Assembly: GCF_006716485.1 (NCBI RefSeq)
Contig: NZ_VFPD01000001.1
Location: 1,177,096 to 1,241,095 of the forward strand
DNA from: Chryseobacterium aquifrigidense
GTDB lineage: Bacteria; Bacteroidota; Bacteroidia; Flavobacteriales; Weeksellaceae
DNA length: 64,000 nucleotides
Direction of reading: 5' to 3'
In this document: positions 19,990 to 29,125 of the stretch, in pieces
Layout of the letters: each line of letters opens with the position of its first letter
Position numbering within the stretch: the first letter of the stretch is position 1
The notes under the pieces: model-generated
What the model saw: the letters and a program-made list of their open reading frames with translations, nothing else
Databases searched by the model: none
Told to the model about the DNA's origin: nothing
Translations under genes and position numbers: made by a program

Positions 19990-20700
19990 ATGAATACCTA
20001 TAAAGAACTCCAAAGAGAATGTTATGAAGCGAATATGCAGCTGGATGCGCTGAAGCTGGTGGTTTATACTTTCGGGAATGTGAGTGCTGTAGACCGTGAC
20101 AAAGGCATTTTTGCCATTAAACCCAGCGGTGTTCCTTATGACGTTTTAAAGCCGGAAGATATGGTGATTCTGGACTTTGATGCCAATGTCATTGAAGGCA
20201 GGCTCAGACCCTCTTCCGATACCAAGACCCATGCTTATTTGTATAAAAACTGGGAAAATATCGGTGGAATTTCACATACTCATGCGATCTATTCCGTGGC
20301 TTGGGCACAGGCGCAAATGGATATTCCTGTATTCGGAACTACCCATGCAGATCATTTAACGACAGATATTCCCTGCGCTCCACCGATGCGGGATGAACTG
20401 ATTGAAGGAAACTACGAATACAATACAGGAATACAGATTCTGGAATGCTTTAAAGAAAAACAGCTCTCTCCGGAAGAAGTAGAAATGGTTCTGATCGGCA
20501 ATCACGGTCCGTTTACCTGGGGAAAAAATGCTGAGAAAGCAGTCTACAACAGCAAAGTGCTCGAAACCATTGCCGAAATGGCGTATCTCACCAGACAGAT
20601 CAATCCTGATGCAGAACGTCTGAAAGAATCACTCATCAAAAAACACTATGAACGTAAGCACGGCAAGAACGCTTACTATGGACAGGAATTTAAACACTAA
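19990..20700 (+). CDS. araD: L-ribulose-5-phosphate 4-epimerase
   Basis: A class II aldolase-type zinc epimerase of 236 residues. The SHTHAIYSVAWAQA motif supplies the paired His ligands, and the FGTTHADHL and NHGPFTWGK segments match AraD. It converts L-ribulose 5-phosphate to D-xylulose 5-phosphate. An in-frame ATG also lies at 19978, but MNTYKELQREC from 19990 fits the family start better. It begins 27 bp after araB and is followed by araA, giving the order B-D-A typical of Bacteroidota. Confidence 0.95.
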   Translation: MNTYKELQRECYEANMQLDALKLVVYTFGNVSAVDRDKGIFAIKPSGVPYDVLKPEDMVILDFDANVIEGRLRPSSDTKTHAYLYKNWENIGGISHTHAIYSVAWAQAQMDIPVFGTTHADHLTTDIPCAPPMRDELIEGNYEYNTGIQILECFKEKQLSPEEVEMVLIGNHGPFTWGKNAEKAVYNSKVLETIAEMAYLTRQINPDAERLKESLIKKHYERKHGKNAYYGQEFKH

Positions 20701-20739
20701 ACACTTCAACATAAACAACTATTAACGATCAACAAAATT

Positions 20740-22236
20740 ATGTTAACACCCCTCAATACCAAAGAAGTCTGGTTCATCACAGGAAGTCAGCATCTATACG
20801 GACCTGAAACACTGGCGCAGGTGGCAGACCACTCACAGAAAATTGTGGCAGAACTTGAAAAATCTTCTTTCATTCCGGTAAAAGTTATTGTAAAGCCGAC
20901 GGTAAAAACCACCGAAGAGATATTTGAAACCATTGCAGCCGCCAATCAGGCAGAAAACTGTATAGGAATTATTACCTGGATGCATACCTTTTCACCCGCC
21001 AAAATGTGGATCAGAGGATTAAAAATTTTACAGAAACCTCTTCTGCATCTGCATACCCAGTTCAACAGAGATATTCCGTGGTCTACCATGGATATGGATT
21101 TTATGAATCTTAACCAGGCAGCTCACGGAGACCGTGAATTCGGTTTCATGGTAAGTAGACTCCGAAAAAACAGAAAGGTAGTGGTAGGACACTGGTCAGA
21201 AGAAAGAGTTCAGAGGCAGATCGGTGACTGGAGCCGTGTTGCTGCAGGCTGGGACGACTGGCAGGGAGCTAAATTTGCACGCTTTGGAGATAATATGAGA
21301 TTTGTAGCCGTTACAGATGGAGATAAAGTGGAAGCTGAAACCCAATTCGGCTTTTCAGTCAATACCTGGGGAATCGGTGATCTTGTAGGAGTTATTAACT
21401 CAGTAAGTGAAGGAGAAATAAAAAGCCTGATGGAAGAATATGAATCTTCTTATCACATGGCAGCCTCTCTTTTGGCAGGAGGAGCCCAAAGAAGTTCACT
21501 GCACACCGCTGCAAAAATTGAATTGGGACTTGGAAAATTTTTAAAAGAAGGAGGATTTAAAGGATTTTCAGATACCTTTGAAGACCTTCACGGGCTGGAG
21601 CAGCTGCCGGGAATTGCCGTACAGCGCCTTATGCAGAAAGGATACGGATTTGCAGGCGAAGGAGACTGGAAAACAGCAGCACTCGTACGCGCCATGAAAA
21701 CAATGGGGCAGGACCTTGAAGGAGGAAATGCCTTTATGGAAGATTATACCTATCATCTGGATCCTTCCAATCCTTCCATTTTAGGTTCCCACATGCTGGA
21801 AGTAGATCCTGTGCTGGCAGCCGGAAAACCTTCATGTGAGATTCATCCGCTGGGAATCGGGGGAAAAGCAGATCCGGTGCGTCTCGTTTTCAATTCCAGA
21901 GGAAACATTGATTCTCTCAACGCTGCCCTGATGGACTTTGGAAACCATTTCAGACTGCTGATCAATAAAACCAGAGCATTGGAAATTACAGAAGAGTTGC
22001 CAAAACTTCCGGTAGCAAGGGTTTTATGGAAACCTCTTCCTGATTTATATACCGCCGCAGAAGCCTGGATACTGGCTGGAGGAGCGCACCATACATGTTA
22101 CAGTGAAAACATTTCAGCAGAGCAGCTGGAGGATTTTGCTGAAATTGCTAGAATTGAATCATTAGTTATTGATGAAGATACCAGAATGCGTGATTTCAAA
22201 AATACACTTCGTTGGAATGAAATGTATTATCGTTAA
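20740..22236 (+). CDS. araA: L-arabinose isomerase
   Basis: A 498-residue protein, close to the usual 500 for AraA. It begins with the family motif [15 protein letters not shown] and contains [13 protein letters not shown] and the C-terminal GGAHHTCYS segment with the conserved active-site His. The manganese-dependent enzyme converts L-arabinose to L-ribulose in the cytoplasm. With araB and araD it makes the pathway to xylulose 5-phosphate complete. Confidence 0.97.
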   Translation: MLTPLNTKEVWFITGSQHLYGPETLAQVADHSQKIVAELEKSSFIPVKVIVKPTVKTTEEIFETIAAANQAENCIGIITWMHTFSPAKMWIRGLKILQKPLLHLHTQFNRDIPWSTMDMDFMNLNQAAHGDREFGFMVSRLRKNRKVVVGHWSEERVQRQIGDWSRVAAGWDDWQGAKFARFGDNMRFVAVTDGDKVEAETQFGFSVNTWGIGDLVGVINSVSEGEIKSLMEEYESSYHMAASLLAGGAQRSSLHTAAKIELGLGKFLKEGGFKGFSDTFEDLHGLEQLPGIAVQRLMQKGYGFAGEGDWKTAALVRAMKTMGQDLEGGNAFMEDYTYHLDPSNPSILGSHMLEVDPVLAAGKPSCEIHPLGIGGKADPVRLVFNSRGNIDSLNAALMDFGNHFRLLINKTRALEITEELPKLPVARVLWKPLPDLYTAAEAWILAGGAHHTCYSENISAEQLEDFAEIARIESLVIDEDTRMRDFKNTLRWNEMYYR

Positions 22237-22263
22237 TTAATTTTAAAAAATATGTAAATAATT

Positions 22264-23421
22264 ATGAAAAAAGCAACACATAACGGCATTTTTATTTTAT
22301 TATTTTTAATTATTTTCGGCTGCAGAAAAGAAAATAACAAACAGGATATTTCAGGAAAAATGGAGAATGTGCATACTTCAGACTATGGAGTGACGCCAAA
22401 AGGCGATTCTATTAAAAAATATACTTTAAGCAATAAAAACGGGATGAAAGTTGAGATCATCAACTTCGGAGGAATTATCACTTCTTTAACCGCTCCGGAC
22501 AGGAACGGGAAATATGAGGATGTAGTCCTTGGCTTTACAAAACCAGAAGGGTATTTCAATGGCAACCCGTATTATTTCGGTGCATTGATCGGAAGATATG
22601 GTAACAGAATTGCCAATGCTAAATTCACACTGGAAGGTAAAGCATACGAAATCGATAAAAATGATGGACCCAACAGCCTTCATGGAGGAAAAGAGGGATT
22701 TCATACCAGATTCTGGAATATTGAAGTGGTAAAAGATGCAAAATTTCCAACGTTGAAATTATCCTACACCAGTGCAGATGGTGAAGAAGGATATCCGGGA
22801 AAACTGACAACAACCGTTTTCTACACGCTTACGGACGACAATGCTTTGGAAATCTCCTATGAAGCAGAAACTGATAAGCCAACAGTGGTAAATCTTACCC
22901 AGCATTCCTATTTTAACCTGTCAGGAAATTTCACTAAAACGATTACCGATCACGAGCTGCAAATTAATGCAGATCAATTCCTTCCGGTTAATGAAACCCT
23001 GATTCCTACCGGTGAGCAGAAAGCCGTAAAAGGAACTCCTTTTGATTTCACGGTTTCAAAACCTATCGGGAAAGATATCAGTGCAGAGGATGATCAGCTG
23101 AAAAAAGGAAAAGGATATGATCATAACTGGATACTGAATGGAAAAGGTCTGAGAAGCATCGCCAAAGTGTATCACCAGGGAACAGGAAGACTGATGGAAG
23201 TCTTCACAGATGAACCCGGTGTGCAGTTTTATTCCGGTAATTTTCTCGACGGAAAGTTTGACACCAAAACCGGCGGTAAAAATGAATTCAGAACTGGGTT
23301 CTGCTTAGAGACACAGCATTTCCCGGATTCACCGAACCAGCCTTCTTTTCCTTCCACAGAACTGAAGCCCGGACAGAAATACCAGTCGAAAACCATCTAT
23401 AAATTCTCCGTTAAAAACTAA
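22264..23421 (+). CDS. Aldose 1-epimerase, lipoprotein
   Basis: A 385-residue galactose-mutarotase family protein with a lipobox (LIIFGC at about residues 15-20), so it is probably an outer- or inner-membrane-anchored periplasmic enzyme. Catalytic features include LTQHSYFNLSG (His), GYDHNWIL (His/Asp) and GFCLETQHFPDSPNQP (Glu). It interconverts anomers of arabinose, xylose or galactose. Its place between araA and the symporter suggests that it supplies the anomer taken up or isomerised. The galK-galT genes elsewhere in the window have no such gene beside them, so it might serve both pathways. Confidence 0.92.
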   Translation: MKKATHNGIFILLFLIIFGCRKENNKQDISGKMENVHTSDYGVTPKGDSIKKYTLSNKNGMKVEIINFGGIITSLTAPDRNGKYEDVVLGFTKPEGYFNGNPYYFGALIGRYGNRIANAKFTLEGKAYEIDKNDGPNSLHGGKEGFHTRFWNIEVVKDAKFPTLKLSYTSADGEEGYPGKLTTTVFYTLTDDNALEISYEAETDKPTVVNLTQHSYFNLSGNFTKTITDHELQINADQFLPVNETLIPTGEQKAVKGTPFDFTVSKPIGKDISAEDDQLKKGKGYDHNWILNGKGLRSIAKVYHQGTGRLMEVFTDEPGVQFYSGNFLDGKFDTKTGGKNEFRTGFCLETQHFPDSPNQPSFPSTELKPGQKYQSKTIYKFSVKN

Positions 23422-23424
23422 ACC

Positions 23425-25152
23425 ATGGGAAAATTAGCAACTATTGATATTATCATATTCCTGATCTATTTCGTAGTGGTAGCTTCCTACGGACTATGGA
23501 TCTATAAAAAGAAAAAATCTGAATCTACAGGAAGTAAAGATTATTTCCTTGCAGAAGGATCTTTGACCTGGTGGGCGATTGGAGCCAGCTTAATCGCTTC
23601 CAATATCTCTGCTGAACAGTTTATCGGGATGAGCGGTGAAGGTTTCTTTGTCGGAATTGCTGTTGCCGCTTACGAATGGATCGCTGCCCTTGCATTAATT
23701 ATCATCGCAGTTTGGTTTATTCCGATCTATCTTAAAAATAAGATCTATACCATGCCCCAGTTTCTGGAAAGAAGGTATAATAAATCTGTTTCGCTGATCA
23801 TGGCAGTCTTCTGGCTGTTTCTGTATGTTATTGTGAATCTTACTTCCATTCTTTACCTTGGAGCTCTGGCTATTGATACTTTACTGGGAGGAGAACACCT
23901 TCACGGTATTATGATCGCTCTTTTGCTTATGGCCCTTCTGATCGGACTTGGAGGAATGAAAGTAATTGGATATACAGATGTTATCCAGGTAGCAGTCCTT
24001 ATTATCGGAGGTTTTGCAACGGTTTATATGGCTTTGCAGATTGTAGACCAGAGAATCAACGGAGCGGCTGTAGGAAATGCGCTGGCAGGATTCAATACCC
24101 TGATCAATGAAGCTCCGCAGCACTTTAAGCTGATTCTTGAAAAACCAACAACGACCACAACTACGCTGGCAATGCCTCAGAACCTTGATGTACAGAAGTA
24201 TGTCGTGCTACCGGGTCTGGCTATGTATTTTGCCGGCCAATGGATTGTTAACCTGAACTATTGGGGCTGTAATCAGTACATCACCCAGAGAGCTTTGGGA
24301 GCAGATCTGAAAACGGCAAGAACAGGGATTTTATTTGCAGGTTTCCTGAAACTATTCATGCCTGTGATCGTAATGCTTCCGGGAATTGCCGCTTACGTTT
24401 TATATTCAAAAGGACACCTTCCGGGATTTAATGGAGTAAAAGACGGAGCCTATTCTGCAATCTTAGGATTTCTACCTTCCGGTCTTAAAGGGTTGGCTAT
24501 TGCAGCATTAACGGCAGCGATTGTCGCTTCCCTGGCAGGAAAAGTAAACAGTATCTCAACCATTTTTACCCTCGATATCTATAAAAAATACCTTAAAACA
24601 GACGCCACCGAAATTCAGATGGTGAGAACAGGCCGCTGGGTAATCATTATCGCCATGATGGCTGCACTGGCATTCACCTGGACAGATGTTTTGGGAATTG
24701 GGGGTGAAGGAGGCTTCACATTTATCCAGAAATATACCGGCTTTATCAGTCCTGGAGTTTTTGCCATGTTCCTTCTGGGAATGTTCTGGAAAAGAACGAC
24801 TGGTACAGCGGCCTTGGTAGGAGTTATTTTAGGCTTCGTCCTTGCGATCTTCTTCAACAGCTTTGCCGTAGAAATTTTCGGGAAAGAGACATGGATGTAC
24901 ACTGCTTTCACTTATGAAAAGCTGGAAAATGGAGTAGTGCATACCATTACCGAAATTCCTTTCCTGATCAATATGGGATGGTCATTCTTTATCACGATTA
25001 TTGCCATGATCCTGATCAGTCTTGCAGGTCCGAAAATTAATCCTAAAGCTTTTGCCATTGATGCTACGATGTTTAAAGTAGACAACAGAACTTTAGTTTT
25101 GATTGTGATGACACTTCTTTTACTAACTGCTTTGTATGTAAGGTTTTGGTAA
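23425..25152 (+). CDS. SSS-family sodium/sugar symporter
   Basis: A 575-residue membrane protein with about 13-14 predicted helices and the SLC5/SSS pattern: DYFLAEGSLTWWAIGASLIASNIS after the first helix, and AALTAAIVASLAGKVNSIST in the middle. It follows the epimerase by 3 bp. It is likely the L-arabinose (or pentose) uptake system. The last 60 bases of the gene were copied in a downstream tandem duplication (25088-25588). The hairpin at 25267-25297 serves as terminator. Confidence 0.93.
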   Translation: MGKLATIDIIIFLIYFVVVASYGLWIYKKKKSESTGSKDYFLAEGSLTWWAIGASLIASNISAEQFIGMSGEGFFVGIAVAAYEWIAALALIIIAVWFIPIYLKNKIYTMPQFLERRYNKSVSLIMAVFWLFLYVIVNLTSILYLGALAIDTLLGGEHLHGIMIALLLMALLIGLGGMKVIGYTDVIQVAVLIIGGFATVYMALQIVDQRINGAAVGNALAGFNTLINEAPQHFKLILEKPTTTTTTLAMPQNLDVQKYVVLPGLAMYFAGQWIVNLNYWGCNQYITQRALGADLKTARTGILFAGFLKLFMPVIVMLPGIAAYVLYSKGHLPGFNGVKDGAYSAILGFLPSGLKGLAIAALTAAIVASLAGKVNSISTIFTLDIYKKYLKTDATEIQMVRTGRWVIIIAMMAALAFTWTDVLGIGGEGGFTFIQKYTGFISPGVFAMFLLGMFWKRTTGTAALVGVILGFVLAIFFNSFAVEIFGKETWMYTAFTYEKLENGVVHTITEIPFLINMGWSFFITIIAMILISLAGPKINPKAFAIDATMFKVDNRTLVLIVMTLLLLTALYVRFW

Positions 25153-25266
25153 ACGAACGTTGAATATGAAAAAATGAATGGTCAATAGTGAATTCGTTTC
25201 ACTGTCAATTTTTAAAAATTTATCATTGACTTGCGAAGCAAAATTGACTTTTTACATATAAAAAAA

Positions 25267-25297
25267 CAGGATGCTTAAAAAGCATTCTGTTTTTTTG
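25267..25297. terminator. Terminator hairpin, copy A
   Basis: CAGGATGC (25267-25274) pairs with GCATTCTG (25282-25289) with one G-T wobble. It is followed by a run of eight T and preceded by a run of A, so it could work in both directions. It terminates the ara operon and symporter transcript. Confidence 0.8.
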
Positions 25298-25520
25298 TTT
25301 CAGAATTAGCTAAATGCACTTCTATGGAGCTTAGTTCATTTCAATATATTTGAACCTGAACTTTAGTTTTTGATCGTGATGACATTGCTTTTTACTGACT
25401 GCCTTGTATGTGAGGTTTTGGTAAAAGCGAATGATCAATAGTGAATTCGTTTCACTGTCAATTTTTAGAAATTCACCATTGTCTTGCGAAGCAAAATTGA
25501 CTTTTTGCATATAAAAAAAA

Positions 25521-25548
25521 CAGGACGCTTAAAAAGCATCCTGTTTTT
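25521..25548. terminator. Terminator hairpin, copy B
   Basis: CAGGACGC (25521-25528) pairs with GCATCCTG (25536-25543) with one C-A mismatch. It is flanked by A-runs and T-runs, so it could act in both directions. It lies 15-37 bp beyond the GH5 stop and is the likely terminator of that minus-strand gene. It is the duplicate of the hairpin at 25267. Confidence 0.75.
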
Positions 25549-25557
25549 GTATTGATA

Positions 25558-27279
25558 TCAGTTCATCCCAATATATTTGAACTTGAACAACTGACACGAA
25601 GTACCATAATAATCCCAAAGGTGTAAGTTTGAATTACCATCCATGGTACAGTTGGGAATGTCCCAGCCACGTGTAGGGTCCACCTTGGACAGGATTTTGT
25701 AGTAACCATTAGAAGCGGCAACTACCTGCCAGCTTTGTGCATCGTTACTATAGCTTTGCCAAAGCCGGATTGCAGTTCCCAGTGTATTGCTGTTGCTGGC
25801 TAAATCAATACAGCGATTGGATGCACTCGCTTTAGATACAAAGCGCCAGTAGCCATTACCCGCATCAATGGCAACCCATCGCTGTGCAGAAGCGCCATTT
25901 CTTGTCCATGGTCTTAGCACTGCACCATTGGAATCCTCTCCGGATTTCAGATCAAGTACTTTATTGGCATCGGTCTGAAATTCGATTTCGTAAATGCCAT
26001 TGTTGACCAGGCTGCTGTTTGTATTACAGTTTCCAACAGGATAATTGGAGGATGCATATTGCTGGAACCACTGTTTAACTGGTGCGGCGCAGGCTTCCCA
26101 ATCGTTGTTGTAGGCTGTTCCTGCATTAGGATCGCCTTTGTGGAGGAGATTATCCGGGGCAAGAACATTCCAGCTTACATTGCCGGCCTGATCCACAATA
26201 TATTTTAAATTGGCACCAAATCCGCTTCCGCCTGCCGTACCTGTTGTACCAATACCGAAAGTACCATATCCTTGTGGGGCCCAGTCGGTTTCTGTAATAG
26301 CAATCGGTGCAATGTCAGCAATCGGTTTAACATTGATATTCCATGCATTCTGAAAGGATTGATAGTTGTTGACACCACCCCAATACCCAGGATAGATATG
26401 AACAGCATAACCAATATTACCGCCAGTGATCTGGTTATTGACATAGCCTTGATAATGTGATTGCCAGCCTGTACCCGGTATCCAGCAAACATTATTGGCC
26501 CCGTTGTTACGGATGATGTTAACCAGTGGCTGGAAGAAGTTTTTAAGCGCGGCAAAATGCTCGTTGCCCGTTGATCCCCATGTACCGTTTGTTCCAAGAA
26601 TCTCAACAGGTTCATTGGCAAGTTCAAACATTACATTGTCAGCATTCTTCAATCCGGGATGTTGAGAGAGGAAAGTCCATACCGTCTTAAGATAGCTATG
26701 ATAGGCATCGTTCACAGCAATACGGCTCGGACATACGCCTGGTGGACGTAGGATGACATACATTCCCAAGCTGCGGGCATGGTTAATCAGTGGGATTATC
26801 ACCTGATCGGTATATGTTACCAGACGGTTATAATTGAATCTTGAGATATCGTTTTCAGGGATAGCCGGTCCGGGATCATTGGTCCAATACGGATCAATAT
26901 GGAGGCGGATGTAATTGAGATACCAGCCATCAGCAGCGTTGCTGAGCTTGTTCATGACTGCTTTATTATAGTTAAGAGCGCCCTGTACATTATAATTATC
27001 CCAGGTACAGTAACCGGAATTAGCACCATATTGACAGCCATTGAACCAGGGGCTGGGAGTTATAGCGACACCATGTAAGACAACATTATTGTCACAGGGA
27101 TCTTTAAGGTATTTGCCTCCAACATGCAGCATTGGTGTTGCTGCCAATGCTCTTGCGCTAACGCTGGCACTTAAGTTGGTTTCTGCTTCTTCTAGTAGAT
27201 TTTTTTCATCCATCGTAGAACAGCTGGAAAGAATGATTAACAGAAAGGCCAGAAAAAGCCACATTTTGTTTGTTTTCAT
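25558..27279 (-). CDS. GH5 endoglycanase lipoprotein with C-terminal ricin-type lectin domain
   Basis: A 573-residue protein with a lipobox (IILSSCS near residues 16-22), so it is probably cell-surface or periplasm anchored. The GH5 barrel spans about 50-420, with acid/base Glu223 in FELANEPV and nucleophile Glu330 in AITETDW. From about 430 to the end is a ricin B-like trefoil (CBM13 type) with repeated Q-x-W-like elements (QRWVAID, QSWQVV, QLFKFK). GH5 covers cellulases, mannanases and xylanases; the sequence alone does not settle the substrate. It lies opposite to its neighbours and has no recognisable AraR site upstream, so it may be regulated separately or be a later insertion. Confidence 0.87.
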   Translation of the reverse strand: MKTNKMWLFLAFLLIILSSCSTMDEKNLLEEAETNLSASVSARALAATPMLHVGGKYLKDPCDNNVVLHGVAITPSPWFNGCQYGANSGYCTWDNYNVQGALNYNKAVMNKLSNAADGWYLNYIRLHIDPYWTNDPGPAIPENDISRFNYNRLVTYTDQVIIPLINHARSLGMYVILRPPGVCPSRIAVNDAYHSYLKTVWTFLSQHPGLKNADNVMFELANEPVEILGTNGTWGSTGNEHFAALKNFFQPLVNIIRNNGANNVCWIPGTGWQSHYQGYVNNQITGGNIGYAVHIYPGYWGGVNNYQSFQNAWNINVKPIADIAPIAITETDWAPQGYGTFGIGTTGTAGGSGFGANLKYIVDQAGNVSWNVLAPDNLLHKGDPNAGTAYNNDWEACAAPVKQWFQQYASSNYPVGNCNTNSSLVNNGIYEIEFQTDANKVLDLKSGEDSNGAVLRPWTRNGASAQRWVAIDAGNGYWRFVSKASASNRCIDLASNSNTLGTAIRLWQSYSNDAQSWQVVAASNGYYKILSKVDPTRGWDIPNCTMDGNSNLHLWDYYGTSCQLFKFKYIGMN

Positions 27280-27924
27280 ATTTGATATATTTAAAGGTTT
27301 GGTTTTATTTTTTAGCTTTCAATAACTTGTTTCCCATCCTGCACAGGAGTATTGCGCAGATAAGTAAAACTTTCTGATTTATTGACGCTGGATTTGAATG
27401 AGGATTGATGCTATATTGTTCTATTAAAACTACTCAACTACTTGTTTCCGTTTCTTCAACAATGGTTTTAACAGAACAATTGAATCATTTCTATTCAGTT
27501 TCTGATTTGAAAATCTTTTTCTTCTCTTTTTTTCTGGTTTCCCATGAAGGTGAGGATGGGTTTGTGAAAATCTAAGCTTCCGTTAAATATGGTTATTAGT
27601 TTTATATAAAAATAAGCATAATATTAAATATAAGTCAATATTTTATTAAAAATTAACAAAAAATTACATATCATAAATACGATTATAAACCATTTAATTA
27701 TAATCTATTGTGTGGTAGGAGAAAATAAAAAACCTTATCATAAATTTTTATTGCGATCATTCTGAAAAAAGTGAAAATAACTGTTTGGTTTGCTTGAAAT
27801 TGTCGGTAAGTACAAAAAAAAATCTCACAAAAGTGAGATTTCTAATAAGAGTATGCGGAATTTGTATTACTCCAAACTGTTAACTTTCTACAAATTCATT
27901 TTCAAAAGTATACAGTTGTATAGA
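27280..27924. other. AT-rich intergenic region between araR and GH5
   Basis: These 645 bp separate two minus-strand genes. The right end holds the araR terminator. The rest is AT-rich and should contain the GH5 promoter. I found no exact TAnnTTTG box on the minus strand and no TGT-N7-ACA operator, and no credible ORF. Confidence 0.5.
27820..27841 (-). terminator. Terminator of the AraR-like gene
   Basis: AAATCTCAC (27820-27828) and GTGAGATTT (27833-27841) are perfect 9-bp arms around AAAA. Read on the minus strand the hairpin is followed by a run of T, about 84 bp beyond the regulator stop codon. Confidence 0.8.
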
Positions 27925-28611
27925 TTAGATCTTAAACATAAATCCGCGGGAGATTTTTTTGTTGTATTTTTTTTCGTCAAAGCGGTAAAGAAAAGATCCT
28001 TTTCTGGAAGAGGTCATATCCTTTTTGTTGGTATTCAAAAGAATATCCATACTGTTGATCTTGCTGGTAAAATTCCGTTTATCAAATTTTTCATCAAAAA
28101 TAGCTTCGTAAAGATTCTGAAGATCCTTCATTGTGAATTTTTCAGGAAGAAGCTCAAACCCGATAGGTCCTGTGGAAGCTCTTCTCCTCAGCCTGGCTAC
28201 AGCATCCTTTACCATTTCATTATGATCGAAGATAAGATCAGGCGCTTTCTGCAGTTCTACCCATTCTGCACTGTACTGCTCATTGATCTGAATATCTTTC
28301 TCAATATTGATCAGTGCATAATAGGAAATAGACATGATTCTTGCTGTTGGCTCACGGTTAATTTCCGTATAGCATTTCAGCTGTTCAAGATAAATATTTT
28401 CAAGACCGGTTAGTGTAAAAAGCACTCTGTTAGCTGCTTCATCTGAAGTTTCTTCACCGCCAACGAAGCCGCCCATCAGTGACCATTCGCCCATCTGCGG
28501 TTCAAAATTTCTTTTTACAAGAAGTATTTTTAGATTTTCGCCATCAAAACCGAAAATGATACAGTCAACGGCAACAAGGTGTTTGGGATATTGGGAGTAA
28601 TCCTCGGTCAT
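27925..28611 (-). CDS. araR: Nudix-type AraR-like transcriptional regulator
   Basis: A 228-residue protein with an N-terminal Nudix fold (about 1-145) and a C-terminal winged helix (about 150-225, RRRASTGPIGFELLPEKFTM). The Nudix box (G48 to L70) keeps the Gly, Glu54 and Arg62, but the REUxEE metal-binding core is VLFTL, so hydrolase activity is probably lost. That is the hallmark of the NrtR/AraR regulator group. The AraR of Bacteroides thetaiotaomicron is of this type and responds to L-arabinose. Six palindromes in this window fit a shared operator, including one in its own promoter, so autoregulation is likely. The ligand is inferred from that precedent and from the ara genes. Confidence 0.87.
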   Translation of the reverse strand: MTEDYSQYPKHLVAVDCIIFGFDGENLKILLVKRNFEPQMGEWSLMGGFVGGEETSDEAANRVLFTLTGLENIYLEQLKCYTEINREPTARIMSISYYALINIEKDIQINEQYSAEWVELQKAPDLIFDHNEMVKDAVARLRRRASTGPIGFELLPEKFTMKDLQNLYEAIFDEKFDKRNFTSKINSMDILLNTNKKDMTSSRKGSFLYRFDEKKYNKKISRGFMFKI

Positions 28612-28627
28612 CTTTTATATTTTACTA

Positions 28628-28681
28628 CAAAGGTAAATCTTTTATGAATACAATATTATATAAATGTGATTATTACACTTT
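28628..28681 (-). promoter_or_regulatory. araR promoter with autoregulatory operator
   Basis: On the plus strand TAAATGT-N7-ACACTTT occupies 28661-28681, matching the shared palindrome in 13 of 14 half-site positions. Reading toward araR, a TACCTTTG -7 box (complement of 28628-28635) follows. The leader would be only about 10 nt before the ATG at 28611. Confidence 0.65.
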
Positions 28682-29101
28682 TAAATATAAATGATTTATT
28701 TCATTAAAATTATTCTTAAAGCATATTTTGGGAGCTTGATGAGTTGGTAAAACTGAAAATTATCACAAAAATCAGGTTAATTATACATGAATGGAATGTT
28801 AAAGTTGTGTTAAAATTAGATTTAATGTTAATAATAATTAAGTAAAGAGGCTTACTGTTAAAAATACGATAAGGTATTCAGTATATCGTTGGTTTTTTTA
28901 TCAAAATATATTCTCAACTCATTTTCATAGGGAATCATATGATTTTACAGCTTTGTTTTTTTGTTATTTTAATATCTTATTTTTTATGATAAGCTACTGC
29001 GTTTTTTGCTATTTTCAGGGCTTTGTAGAAAGTTTTAAATAAAAAAATAACTGAATCAGACGTTAGAAATGTTTTGTATATAGATTCTTTCCATTATTTT
29101 A

Positions 29102-29122
29102 GAAATGTTGAATTAACATTTA
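29102..29122 (+). promoter_or_regulatory. Candidate AraR operator before GH127
   Basis: GAAATGT-N7-ACATTTA matches the shared palindrome in 13 of 14 half-site positions and is itself almost fully symmetrical (AAATGTT and AACATTT around GAATT). It ends 3 bp before the start codon at 29126. A TATTTTAG sequence just upstream could be the -7 box. Confidence 0.55.
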
Positions 29123-29125
29123 TCC

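Larger units (their letters stand above)
25088..25588. repeat. Tandem duplication covering the tails of two convergent genes
   Basis: Copy A (25088-25361) and copy B (25358-25588) align along their length, with small indels and base changes. Each begins with the last 60 or so bases of the symporter, then contains AGTGAATTCGTTTCACTGTC, GCGAAGCAAAATTGACTTTTT and a hairpin terminator, and ends with the last 27 or so bases of the GH5 gene. The symporter tail is intact only in copy A and the GH5 tail only in copy B. The extra tails are remnants: the GH5 remnant still reads FRFKYIEMN-stop, while the symporter remnant is frameshifted. GAAC is shared at the junction. Confidence 0.85.
28612..29125. 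other. Divergent regulatory region between araR and GH127
   Basis: These 514 bp of strongly AT-rich DNA hold the divergent promoters. An AraR palindrome with a -7 box lies at the araR side and a second palindrome at the GH127 side. The middle (about 28690-29060) shows no ORF or clear hairpin. Confidence 0.6.

Noticed and set aside
27790..28413. A long plus-strand open frame opposite the araR gene
   Set aside because: It is antisense to the well-supported regulator, has low-complexity Lys/Phe/Ile composition and no recognisable domain.
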